Shown here: in pieces, positions 8,230-16,512 of the stretch | Layout of the letters: the number at the start of each line of letters is the position of its first letter | How positions within the stretch are numbered: the stretch's first letter is position 1 | NCBI GenBank assembly: GCA_903878475.1 | Contig: CAIRHQ010000146.1 | Coordinates: forward strand, 1-43,013 | Length of the DNA stretch: 43,013 nt | Source of the DNA: an uncultured Bacteroidota bacterium | GTDB lineage: Bacteria > Bacteroidota > Bacteroidia > Chitinophagales > Chitinophagaceae | Reading direction: 5' to 3' | Position numbers and translations under genes: made by a program | Notes under the pieces: model-generated | The model's input: the letters and a program-made list of their open reading frames with translations, nothing else | Database searches by the model: none | What the model was told of the DNA's origin: nothing

Positions 8230-10611
8230 ATGGCAAACAGAATCATCAAAAAGGTAGCCGTTTTGGGCAGTGGCGTAATGGGCAGCAGGATCGCCTGTCA
8301 TTTTGCAGGAGTGGGTTTACAGGTGTTGTTACTCGACATTGTACCCAAGGATATTGCGGCGGATGCAAAGCCTGCAGAGAAGAATAAAATTGTGAATGAT
8401 GCATTGACTGCTGCCATAAAATCAAATCCATCGCCGGTATATACCAAGGATGTACTGAAAAGAATTCGCACCGGAAATTTTACCGACAACATGAAGGATA
8501 TTGCCGATTGTGATTGGGTGATTGAAGTGGTGGTGGAAAGGCTGGATATCAAACAATCCATTTTCACAGAAGTGGAAAAATATCGCAGACCTGGCTCGTT
8601 GGTAAGTTCCAACACCTCGGGTATTCCCATTCACCTGATGACCGAAGGCAGATCAGCAGATTTCAAAAAATATTTCTGTGGCACCCACTTTTTTAATCCG
8701 CCCAGGTACCTGCGTTTACTGGAAATTATCCCTACCCCCGATACCGATCAGGAAGTGTTGGATTTTCTGATGCATTATGGTGATCTCACTTTGGGAAAAA
8801 CCACGGTGCTTTGTAAAGACACGCCAGCATTCATTGCCAACCGGATCGGTGTATTCGGTATGATGGCCATCATGAATACCATGGAAACCTTGCAACTGAG
8901 TGTGGATGAAATTGACACACTAACGGGACCGATTATTGGCCGTCCAAAATCCGCCACCTTCCGTACAGCCGATGTGGTGGGAATTGATACCCTGGTGAAA
9001 GTGGCCAATGGCGTGCATGATCATTGTCCGGATGATGAGGCCAAATCCCTTTTCGAGATCCCCTCTTGGCTCAATACCATGGTTACCAATAACTGGCTCG
9101 GCGATAAAACTGGACAAGGCTTCTTTAAAAAAACAAAATCAGCTACAGGAGAAAAAGAAATCCTTACCCTGAACCTGAAGACCATGGAATACGGTCCCCG
9201 GCAGAAAGCAAAATTTGCTACGCTGGAAACAGCCAAGCCCATCGAAAATCTACATGACCGTATCAAGGCACTCTGTGCCGGTACCGATAAGGCCGGAGAA
9301 TTCTATCGTCGGTTTCATTACCTGCTTTTTTCCTATATCTCGAACCGCATTCCGGAGATCAGCGACGAGCTGTATCGTGTAGACGATGGTATGATGGCAG
9401 GATTTGGCTGGGAGATCGGCGCCTTCGAAAGCTGGGATACACTCGGCGTTGGCCGCACCGTAACCGCCATGAAAGCAGCTGGTTTTTCCGTAGCTCCATG
9501 GGTAGATGAAATGTTGACAGCAGGCTTTAATTCATTTTATAAGGTGGAACAGGGAAAGCGTATGTGCTATGACGTGAGTAGTAAGTCATATAAAATAATG
9601 CCGGGTGAGACCGCCTTCCTTGTAATGAAGAATTTTTCGGGTGAAACCATTTGGAAAAACTCAGCCTGCCGCACTTATCATTTGGGGGATGAGGTACTCG
9701 GACTGGAATGGTATACAAAAATGGGCAGTATCGGCGGAGAAGTGCTGGAAGGGATCCAACGCTCTATTAATATTGCCGAAGAAAAATATAAAGGATTGGT
9801 GATCGCCAATGAGGGTCCCAATTTCAGCGCAGGTGCCAATGTGGGAATGATCTTTATGCTGGCCATTGAACAGGATTATGATGAGATTGATATGGCTATC
9901 CGTATGTTTCAGAATACGATGATGCGTGTACGATACTCAGCGATACCGGTGGTGCTGGCACCGCACGGTTTAGCTTTGGGTGGTGGTTGTGAAATTTGTT
10001 TGCATGCCGACCAGGTGATCGCCGCTGCTGAAACCTATACCGGTTTGGTAGAAGTGGGCATCGGCGTAATTCCCGGTGGTGGGGGCACCAAAGAATTTGT
10101 GCTGCGGGCAGCGGATGAATTGCATGAGGGCGAACCCGATACCATTACCCTGCAAAATCGTTTCCTCACCATCGCTACCGCCAAGGTTGCCACTTCAGCT
10201 TATGAAGCATTTGACATGGGCATTTACCGGAAAGGGAAAGACCGCGTAAGTCATAATACCGGCAGAAGAATTGCTGATGCCAAACAGGCTGCGCTGGATA
10301 TGTATAACGAAGGGTATGTAATGCCCATACAACGTACCGATATAAAAGTACCTGGCCGCTCCATGTTAGGAGCCCTGCATGCCGGTATCAATGGTATGTG
10401 GCGTGGAAAATATGCTACCGACCATGATGTTACCGTGGCCAAAAAACTGGCCTATGTGATGTGTGGTGGCGACCTTTCGGAACCCACGCTGGTGAGTGAG
10501 CAATACCTGCTCGACCTGGAAAGGGAGGCATTCCTGAGCCTGACCGGTGAAAAGAAAACACTGGAACGGATCCAGAGTATTTTAAAAAGCGGGAAACCCC
10601 TGAGGAATTAA
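8230..10611 (+). CDS. bifunctional 3-hydroxyacyl-CoA dehydrogenase/enoyl-CoA hydratase (FadN-type)
   Basis: A 793-residue fatty-acid beta-oxidation enzyme with the dehydrogenase first and the hydratase second, the order seen in Bacillus FadN and opposite to E. coli FadB. The N-terminal Rossmann motif is VLGSGVMGSRIA (residues 11-22), and the catalytic His is in FCGTHFFNPP (near 155). The hydratase half (about 500-720) has the oxyanion segments GPNFSAGANV and GLALGGGCEI and a catalytic Glu in VEVGIGVIPGGGG. No thiolase or acyl-CoA dehydrogenase gene is adjacent, so the pathway partners lie elsewhere. A degenerate -7 box (TAATTTCG, 8186-8193) lies upstream, and a strong terminator follows at 10632. 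It catalyses hydration of 2-enoyl-CoA and NAD-dependent oxidation of the 3-hydroxyacyl-CoA product. Confidence 0.92.
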   Translation: MANRIIKKVAVLGSGVMGSRIACHFAGVGLQVLLLDIVPKDIAADAKPAEKNKIVNDALTAAIKSNPSPVYTKDVLKRIRTGNFTDNMKDIADCDWVIEVVVERLDIKQSIFTEVEKYRRPGSLVSSNTSGIPIHLMTEGRSADFKKYFCGTHFFNPPRYLRLLEIIPTPDTDQEVLDFLMHYGDLTLGKTTVLCKDTPAFIANRIGVFGMMAIMNTMETLQLSVDEIDTLTGPIIGRPKSATFRTADVVGIDTLVKVANGVHDHCPDDEAKSLFEIPSWLNTMVTNNWLGDKTGQGFFKKTKSATGEKEILTLNLKTMEYGPRQKAKFATLETAKPIENLHDRIKALCAGTDKAGEFYRRFHYLLFSYISNRIPEISDELYRVDDGMMAGFGWEIGAFESWDTLGVGRTVTAMKAAGFSVAPWVDEMLTAGFNSFYKVEQGKRMCYDVSSKSYKIMPGETAFLVMKNFSGETIWKNSACRTYHLGDEVLGLEWYTKMGSIGGEVLEGIQRSINIAEEKYKGLVIANEGPNFSAGANVGMIFMLAIEQDYDEIDMAIRMFQNTMMRVRYSAIPVVLAPHGLALGGGCEICLHADQVIAAAETYTGLVEVGIGVIPGGGGTKEFVLRAADELHEGEPDTITLQNRFLTIATAKVATSAYEAFDMGIYRKGKDRVSHNTGRRIADAKQAALDMYNEGYVMPIQRTDIKVPGRSMLGALHAGINGMWRGKYATDHDVTVAKKLAYVMCGGDLSEPTLVSEQYLLDLEREAFLSLTGEKKTLERIQSILKSGKPLRN

Positions 10612-10631
10612 TTCAATTTTTTTACAGACTT

Positions 10632-10660
10632 AAAAGGCCGGATATCTTTCCGGCCTTTTT
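10632..10660 (+). terminator. intrinsic terminator after the FadN-type gene
   Basis: AAAAGGCCGG (10632-10641) and CCGGCCTTTT (10650-10659) form a 10-bp perfect stem with an 8-nt loop and a T tract. The A-tract on the left arm makes it potentially bidirectional. Confidence 0.88.
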
Positions 10661-10674
10661 GTGGGCATTATCTC

Positions 10675-10682
10675 TACATTTG
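10675..10682 (+). promoter_or_regulatory. -7 promoter box of the S9 peptidase gene
   Basis: TACATTTG is an exact TAnnTTTG match between the preceding terminator and the ATG at 10701. It implies a leader of about 14 nt and excludes the longer reading starting at 10659, because that start lies upstream of the promoter. Confidence 0.55.
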
Positions 10683-10700
10683 TTATCTAAATTCTTTGGA

Positions 10701-12926
10701 ATGAAAAAATGGATAACCCTTCTTTGTTTTTTTGTGGGCACAGGAGCCCTGGCACAACAAAAATTACTGACCATGGAAGATGCCATGGTAAACAACAGAA
10801 CCACCCTCGCCGCTGAAAATTTAAAGCAACTTCAGTTTGTATACGGAACCAGCGATTATGTATACCTGAAAAAAGAAAATGGCAATGAGGTCTGGTTCAA
10901 GGGAAATTATAAATCCAAAGCAGATGCTGTTTTCTTAACCCTGGATCAGCTCAATGAAAAAATAAAACCGGCAGGTTATGCCAGCCTGAAAACCATGCCT
11001 GCCATACAATTTAATGTGGGCGGCAAATGGGTAATGAATATTGCCGGCGATAAAATTGCGCTTGACCCTGTTACCGGAAAGATCAGCACCATCATTCCTA
11101 AATCCATTACTGGAAAAGAACATGTGGAAGAAAGCAAGGCCGGTTACATTGCCTACGTAGACAAGGATAATCTTTTTATTACCCGTGATGAAACTCAGGG
11201 CACACAGGTAACTACCGATGGAAGCTCAGATATCGTATATGCGGCATCGGTACACCGCGATGAATTTGGAATTAACAAAGGGACCTTCTGGAGCAATGGG
11301 GGCAAACAACTGGCTTACTATCGGATGGATCAGTCCATGGTAGCCGACTATCCCATCATTGACTGGAGTGAACGTCCGGCAAAGAATACCAATATCAAGT
11401 ATCCGATGGCCGGAGATAAAAGTCACCATGTAACGGTATGGGTATATAATGCCGAAACCAAAACTCGGGTGATGCTGAAGACGAATATCCTGGGCGGTAT
11501 TAACGGTCTCGGATACATGAATAATGATTCAACCCTGCAGGAACAGTACCTGACCAATATTTGCTGGAGCCCCGATGATCGGTACATCTATATTGCCGTA
11601 CTGAACCGCGGACAGGATCATATGAAACTGAACCAGTATGATGCCACAACAGGCGAATTTATGAAACAGATTATTGATGAGCGGGACCAGAAATATGTAG
11701 AGCCCTTAGTACCCATGGTATTTTTGAAAAATAATCCGGCCCAATTCATCTGGCAAAGCAACCGTGATGGCTGGAATCATTTATACTTGTATGATACTAC
11801 CGGAAATCTTGTCGCTCAACTAACACAAGGAGAATGGGAAGTGACCGATCTGAAGGGCTTTGATGAAAAAGGGGAAACCTTGTATTATATGTCAACCGAA
11901 GAATCACCCCTGACCCGCAACCTATACCAGATCAATATCAAAAAGATCGTGAAAGAACCCGGTGAGTTTGGTGGAAAATCTACCCGCATCACTCCCGATT
12001 ACCAGTTGCACAATACACAACTCAGCAGCAATGGAAATTATGTATTGGATGTATGCAGCAGTCCTGATAATCCACGTACCATTAGGGTCATTGAATCAAA
12101 AAGCGGAACCATGAAAACCTTGCTGCAAGCGGCCAATCCGGTCAGTGATTATGCGCTGGGCAAGATGAAAATATTTAGGATCAAGAATAATATGAGTACA
12201 GAATTGTTTTGCCGGCTCTACCTGCCCGTGAATTTCGACAGCACAAAAAAATACCCGGTGATCGTGTACTGGTATGGTGGCCCACATGCACAACTGGTAC
12301 TCAATTCATGGAATGGAGGAAGCGGCGACTACTGGTTCCAGTATATGGCTGAGCGCGGATTCCTGGTATTCTCCCTTGATACAAGGGGTAGTGATAACCG
12401 GGGTAAGATATTTGAACAATCGATGTTTCAAAAACTGGGAGATGTTCAAATGGAAGATATGATGAGTGGGGTTAATTTTTTAAATGGATTGCCTTATGCC
12501 GATAAAGATAATATGGGTTTATTTGGCTGGAGTTTCGGCGGTTTTATGACCACCGACTTCATGCTCAATCATCCGGGTATATTTAAAGCAGCTGTGGCCG
12601 GTGGCCCGGTAATGAACTGGCAAAACTATGAAGTGATGTATACCGAAAGATATATGAAAACACCTCAAATGAATCCGGCAGGTTACGCAGCAACAGACCT
12701 CACCAAACAAGTGGAAAAACTGCGCGGGAATTTATTATTGATCCATGGATTGCAAGATCCGGTGGTGGTGCAGCAAAATTCTGTAAGTTTCGTGAGGGCT
12801 TGCATAGATAAAGGTGTTCAGGTAGATTATATGATCTACCCAGGTCATGAACACAATGTACTGGGAAAAGACCGTGCTCATTTGTATCAGAAGGTCACCA
12901 ATTATTTTATGCAATACCTGAAATAG
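10701..12926 (+). CDS. secreted S9 family peptidase, dipeptidyl peptidase IV-like
   Basis: A 741-residue exported serine peptidase. The start at 10701 gives a clean signal peptide, MKKWITLLCFFVGTGALAQQ; the longer reading from 10659 adds residues encoded within or upstream of the promoter. Residues 60-480 look like a DPP-IV N-terminal beta-propeller (WSPDDRYIYIA, QFIWQSNRDGWNHLYLYD). The alpha/beta-hydrolase domain follows, with nucleophile GWSFGG near residue 612, Asp in HGLQDP and His in YPGHEHN. Family members cleave X-Pro or X-Ala dipeptides from peptides in the periplasm or at the cell surface. The stop codon is 1 nt before the start of a metzincin-like gene, so the two are probably co-transcribed and translationally coupled. 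Confidence 0.92.
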   Translation: MKKWITLLCFFVGTGALAQQKLLTMEDAMVNNRTTLAAENLKQLQFVYGTSDYVYLKKENGNEVWFKGNYKSKADAVFLTLDQLNEKIKPAGYASLKTMPAIQFNVGGKWVMNIAGDKIALDPVTGKISTIIPKSITGKEHVEESKAGYIAYVDKDNLFITRDETQGTQVTTDGSSDIVYAASVHRDEFGINKGTFWSNGGKQLAYYRMDQSMVADYPIIDWSERPAKNTNIKYPMAGDKSHHVTVWVYNAETKTRVMLKTNILGGINGLGYMNNDSTLQEQYLTNICWSPDDRYIYIAVLNRGQDHMKLNQYDATTGEFMKQIIDERDQKYVEPLVPMVFLKNNPAQFIWQSNRDGWNHLYLYDTTGNLVAQLTQGEWEVTDLKGFDEKGETLYYMSTEESPLTRNLYQINIKKIVKEPGEFGGKSTRITPDYQLHNTQLSSNGNYVLDVCSSPDNPRTIRVIESKSGTMKTLLQAANPVSDYALGKMKIFRIKNNMSTELFCRLYLPVNFDSTKKYPVIVYWYGGPHAQLVLNSWNGGSGDYWFQYMAERGFLVFSLDTRGSDNRGKIFEQSMFQKLGDVQMEDMMSGVNFLNGLPYADKDNMGLFGWSFGGFMTTDFMLNHPGIFKAAVAGGPVMNWQNYEVMYTERYMKTPQMNPAGYAATDLTKQVEKLRGNLLLIHGLQDPVVVQQNSVSFVRACIDKGVQVDYMIYPGHEHNVLGKDRAHLYQKVTNYFMQYLK

Positions 12927-12927
12927 G

Positions 12928-13581
12928 ATGGGGGAAGTAGAATTGATACCGGAACGGAATTTGTTGTTGGTGCGATCTGTAATAATTTTATATGGGGATG
13001 CCGCAAACACTGCGTTGGCCAATAAGGTTGCCCACGATATTGCAACATGCTGGAATGCCGCTCAGGGAAAGCAACGCATCGGTAAGATACTTTATGATAT
13101 TCAGTTTGAGATCGATGGCGTCTATGATCAGCCACTCACTCCGTTAGAAGTCATTGAAAATACCAATCCGCGAAATAATTATTTCCGGGTAGAAAAATTT
13201 GTGATTGGTGATATCTCTTTTGTAGATGAGATAGGATCCAATACGGGTTATTTTAAACTCGACAACCTGCTCAATCAATCCTCTACTGCCGCACATGAAT
13301 ATGGACATTCCATTGGATTGGCGCATCCAAAACATCTTGATATCAGGGGAAAGGGAATTCCGGGCATCATGTATCCAAGGGGTACCCTGGTGGATCCGGA
13401 GTTTCAATATTACCCGGAAGTCATGGCCGGACAAAAAGGGGGAACATTGAATCCGGCAACAAGAAAAGTATTGCCAGAAGACTTTGATGATCTTCGTCTT
13501 GATGATCTGAAATTTAATGAACTCAATAATGCGATCCTTGGTGAATTTACTTCTGTTTGGCATGATGCGCACTTGCCCTGA
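12928..13581 (+). CDS. small metzincin-type zinc protease, uncharacterised
   Basis: A 217-residue protein whose only recognisable feature is a complete metzincin zinc site: HEYGHSIGLAHP at residues 123-134 (His123, Glu124, His127, Gly130, His133) followed by a Met-turn candidate IMYPRG at 147-152. Spacing between the motif and the Met-turn is short, as in matrixins (M10). No signal peptide, propeptide cysteine switch or membrane helix is seen. The N-terminal 120 residues look like the upper sub-domain of such a protease. The ATG is 1 nt after the stop of the S9 peptidase, which argues for one operon. Function, substrate and location are unknown; a truncated secreted protease or a cytosolic peptidase are both possible. 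Confidence 0.75.
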   Translation: MGEVELIPERNLLLVRSVIILYGDAANTALANKVAHDIATCWNAAQGKQRIGKILYDIQFEIDGVYDQPLTPLEVIENTNPRNNYFRVEKFVIGDISFVDEIGSNTGYFKLDNLLNQSSTAAHEYGHSIGLAHPKHLDIRGKGIPGIMYPRGTLVDPEFQYYPEVMAGQKGGTLNPATRKVLPEDFDDLRLDDLKFNELNNAILGEFTSVWHDAHLP

Positions 13582-13655
13582 GCCAACCAGTAATCCAATC
13601 CTGGAAAGAAATATTAAATAAATCGCTTATCTTCAAATATAAATACCCGACACCT

Positions 13656-14576
13656 ATGTCTATTCTTACTATTCAGCAGCTCAGCAAGAATTATGGCAGT
13701 TTGAAAGCCCTGAAGGAAGTTAGTTTTTCTGTTCCGGAGGGTACTGTTTTTGGTATCCTTGGTCCTAATGGCAGTGGAAAAACCACTTTGTTAAGCATTG
13801 TTATGGATATCCTGAAAGCCACCAGCGGAAGTTTCGTTTGGATGGGCCAGGAGAACAGTGCTGATCTGCGCAAACAAATAGGAACATTATTGGAAACCCC
13901 CAATTTCTATCATTACCTGAGTGCCCAAGAAAATCTTAGGATAGCCGCCAGGATAAAGGGCAGGGGAGAAGCCGATATTCAAAAAGTATTGGAACTGGTT
14001 AATCTTTACCAGCGCAAGGATTCTAAATTCAGCAGCTTTTCACTGGGTATGAAACAAAGGCTTGCCATTGCGTCTACGCTTTTAGGTGATCCTAAGATAT
14101 TGGTGTTTGATGAACCTACTAACGGACTGGATCCTGCAGGCATTGCCGAGATCAGGGAGCTGATCAAAACACTGAACAAAAATGGGAAAACCATTATCAT
14201 GGCCAGCCATATCCTCGATGAGGTGGAAAAGGTTTGTACGCATGTAGCCATTATTCAACAGGGCGTATTAAAAACCGTAGGATCGGTGAGTTCAGTGATG
14301 CACCAGTCGGCCGACAGCATTTTGGAAAAGATACTGGTTGAATTATCGGCAAACGATCTTGTTGCCTTGCAGCATATATTGACCGAGATGGGCGGCATTG
14401 AAAATATGGTAGAAGCCGAACATGAATTGCATATTACCTGCAGTAGTGAACTAACTGCTGAGCAGATCAATCAATTTTGTTTTAGTCGGGGTATCATCTT
14501 GAATAAACTGCTGGTGAAACGCAAAACACTGGAAGCGAGATTTTTGGAAATCACCGGTAAACAAAGCGATAAATAA
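13656..14576 (+). CDS. ABC transporter ATP-binding protein (ABC-2 exporter type)
   Basis: A 306-residue ABC ATPase of the CcmA/NatA/GldA-like exporter group. Walker A is GPNGSGKTT near residues 36-44, the signature loop is the variant FSLGMKQRLAI, Walker B is ILVFDEPTNGLDP, and the switch His is in MASHIL. About 90 C-terminal residues after the nucleotide-binding domain are typical of this group. It lies 28 nt upstream of an ABC-2 permease gene and forms a two-gene unit with it. The substrate cannot be read from sequence; drug, lantibiotic or gliding-related export are all known for relatives, and nothing here decides between them. Confidence 0.9.
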   Translation: MSILTIQQLSKNYGSLKALKEVSFSVPEGTVFGILGPNGSGKTTLLSIVMDILKATSGSFVWMGQENSADLRKQIGTLLETPNFYHYLSAQENLRIAARIKGRGEADIQKVLELVNLYQRKDSKFSSFSLGMKQRLAIASTLLGDPKILVFDEPTNGLDPAGIAEIRELIKTLNKNGKTIIMASHILDEVEKVCTHVAIIQQGVLKTVGSVSSVMHQSADSILEKILVELSANDLVALQHILTEMGGIENMVEAEHELHITCSSELTAEQINQFCFSRGIILNKLLVKRKTLEARFLEITGKQSDK

Positions 14577-14604
14577 TATTTATTCAAATTTTTATTGACA
14601 AACC

Positions 14605-15429
14605 ATGGGAGAATTATTAAAAATTGAATGGTTGAAAATAAGGAGGTATACTGCCTTCATCGTGATGAGTCTCTTCTTCATTGTAGCGGTCATTGCCACC
14701 AATTATATTGTGTTCAGCGTGAACAATAATATGGCTAATAATATGGGCAACGCCATCAGTATGATGTCATTTTCTCCATACAGTTTTGAAAATACCTGGC
14801 AAACCACGAGTTATGCCACCGGATTTATTTTGTTATTGCCTGCCTTATTATTGGTGATGCTGGTTACCAATGAATATACCTTTAAAACACATCGGCAAAA
14901 TATCATTGATGGATTGAGCCGTCAGCAGTTCATCAGCGTAAAAATAATGCTGGCATTGGTTTTTGCTGTAGTATCCACGCTGCTCGTTTTCGTCACGGCG
15001 CTTTGTTTTGGCTGGGCCTCCGGGACCAATTTTTCTTTGCATGGTATCCAATTCGTTGGCTTTTTCTTCCTGAAGGCCATTACGTATAATCTCATTGCGA
15101 TCCTGATAGCGGTACTGATCAAACGCACTGGTTTCGCCACCGGCGTTTTCTTTATTTACCTGGGCGGTGAAAATTTTATTGCCAAAATGCTCGACCTCTG
15201 GAGCATCAAATTGAAACAGGATAATGGCACCGATTATGGTAGCCTCGGCGATTATCTGCCGATGAATGCGGCCGATGGATTATTGAGTTTCCCCAAAAAT
15301 CCCGTTACCAATATGGCAATGAACTTTATGCCAACCGATTATATCTGGGCAATTTTGCCGCTGGCGCTGGTTTATCTGCTGGTGTTTTACACCTGGACCC
15401 GACGGAAATTCATTCATGCTGATCTGTAG
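14605..15429 (+). CDS. ABC-2 type transporter permease
   Basis: A 274-residue membrane protein with about six hydrophobic segments (near residues 18-38, 72-95, 108-130, 145-170, 178-195 and 245-265). It has the short layout of ABC-2 permeases that lack a large external loop. The N-terminus MGELLKIEWLKIRR matches the amphipathic lead-in helix common to these proteins. It follows its ATPase partner and is presumably the membrane half of the same exporter. Its last 20 bp overlap the 3' end of the convergent epimerase gene, and no terminator separates them. Confidence 0.86.
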   Translation: MGELLKIEWLKIRRYTAFIVMSLFFIVAVIATNYIVFSVNNNMANNMGNAISMMSFSPYSFENTWQTTSYATGFILLLPALLLVMLVTNEYTFKTHRQNIIDGLSRQQFISVKIMLALVFAVVSTLLVFVTALCFGWASGTNFSLHGIQFVGFFFLKAITYNLIAILIAVLIKRTGFATGVFFIYLGGENFIAKMLDLWSIKLKQDNGTDYGSLGDYLPMNAADGLLSFPKNPVTNMAMNFMPTDYIWAILPLALVYLLVFYTWTRRKFIHADL

Positions 15430-16354
15430 TATTGAATAATTCAGCAAGTGCCGATTCAATGGAAGGATACAGGAAAACAAATCCCTGATCTTTTATTTTT
15501 ATACTACTGACCGTAGTACTCTTCAGTACTTCTATACTGCGTTCTCCCATCATAAGTTTCAATACGAACGCAGGTATATGTATCGGGATGAAAAACCTGC
15601 CCCGCATCTTTCTGGCCAGTTGCAGGGTGAGCGTTTTATTGTTAACGGGAACTGGCGCCACGGCATTGTATACACCATGAATATTTTCCTCAAGGGCATA
15701 AATGAATAATCGGCATAGATCTGTGATATGTATCCAGCTCACCATTTGTTTGCCGCTGCCTAAGATTCCTGCAATGCCGAACTGAATTGGCTTTTTAAAT
15801 TCAACCAATGCTCCACCTTGCTGACTGAGCACGATGCCGGTTCTGAGGATCACCAGGCGTTTACCCAATGCCGTTATCGGGGCCACACTTTCTTCCCACA
15901 AACGACAAGTGGCTCCCAGAAAACTATGGTCTGCCGGGTCCGATTCTGTAAAGGGCTGTTCTCTGCCATCGGGTATCTTATCGGGGCCATACCAGCCAAT
16001 GGCACTGGTGCTGATCATGGCTTTTACCGAATTGGAATGGCGGGTCAATTGTTCGATCAACAAGGCGCTGCTGTTTACCCGACTGTTGATGATCTCCTGC
16101 TGATAGGCCTTGGTCCATTTTTTTTCCACTACCCCCGCGCCGGCCAGGTGAATAATATAATCTGCTTCTTGTAACGCTGAAAGGTCGATCGTTTTTTTAT
16201 GCAGATCCCATAGCGCATAACTTACCCCTTCGGGCATAGAGCCTGTTGGTATTTTCCGGGTAAGGATAATGACCCGGTAACCTTTTTCTAGCAGCATTGG
16301 GGTGAGGGTTTTGCCGATCAAGCCTGTGCCCCCGGTGATCAGTATGGTTGGCAT
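15410..16354 (-). CDS. TIGR01777 family NAD(P)-dependent epimerase (YfcH/SDR39U1-like)
   Basis: A 314-residue extended short-chain dehydrogenase. The Rossmann motif ILITGGTGLIGK begins at residue 4. The active-site region contains STSAIGWYG, a characteristic motif of the TIGR01777 group, and the C-terminal 50 residues (PAFVLKLMMGERSIEVLKSTTV) correspond to the DUF1731 tail. Members are annotated as nucleoside-diphosphate-sugar epimerases, but the substrate is unestablished. It stands alone on the minus strand, converging with the ABC permease gene, with which it overlaps by 20 bp. Confidence 0.9.
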   Translation of the reverse strand: MPTILITGGTGLIGKTLTPMLLEKGYRVIILTRKIPTGSMPEGVSYALWDLHKKTIDLSALQEADYIIHLAGAGVVEKKWTKAYQQEIINSRVNSSALLIEQLTRHSNSVKAMISTSAIGWYGPDKIPDGREQPFTESDPADHSFLGATCRLWEESVAPITALGKRLVILRTGIVLSQQGGALVEFKKPIQFGIAGILGSGKQMVSWIHITDLCRLFIYALEENIHGVYNAVAPVPVNNKTLTLQLARKMRGRFFIPIHIPAFVLKLMMGERSIEVLKSTTVSSIKIKDQGFVFLYPSIESALAELFNTTDQHE

Positions 16355-16512
16355 CTGAGATAACTATTTAGTGTTTTGTGTAAAAACAAAATGATCGTCA
16401 TCTTGTTCATAGGTATTGAATTTAATACAGGTTCCATAAAGGTAAGTCAACCTGAACTGGCTACTGTAAGATTGCCCATTAAATCGTATTTTTAATATAA
16501 ATGACCTCAATC

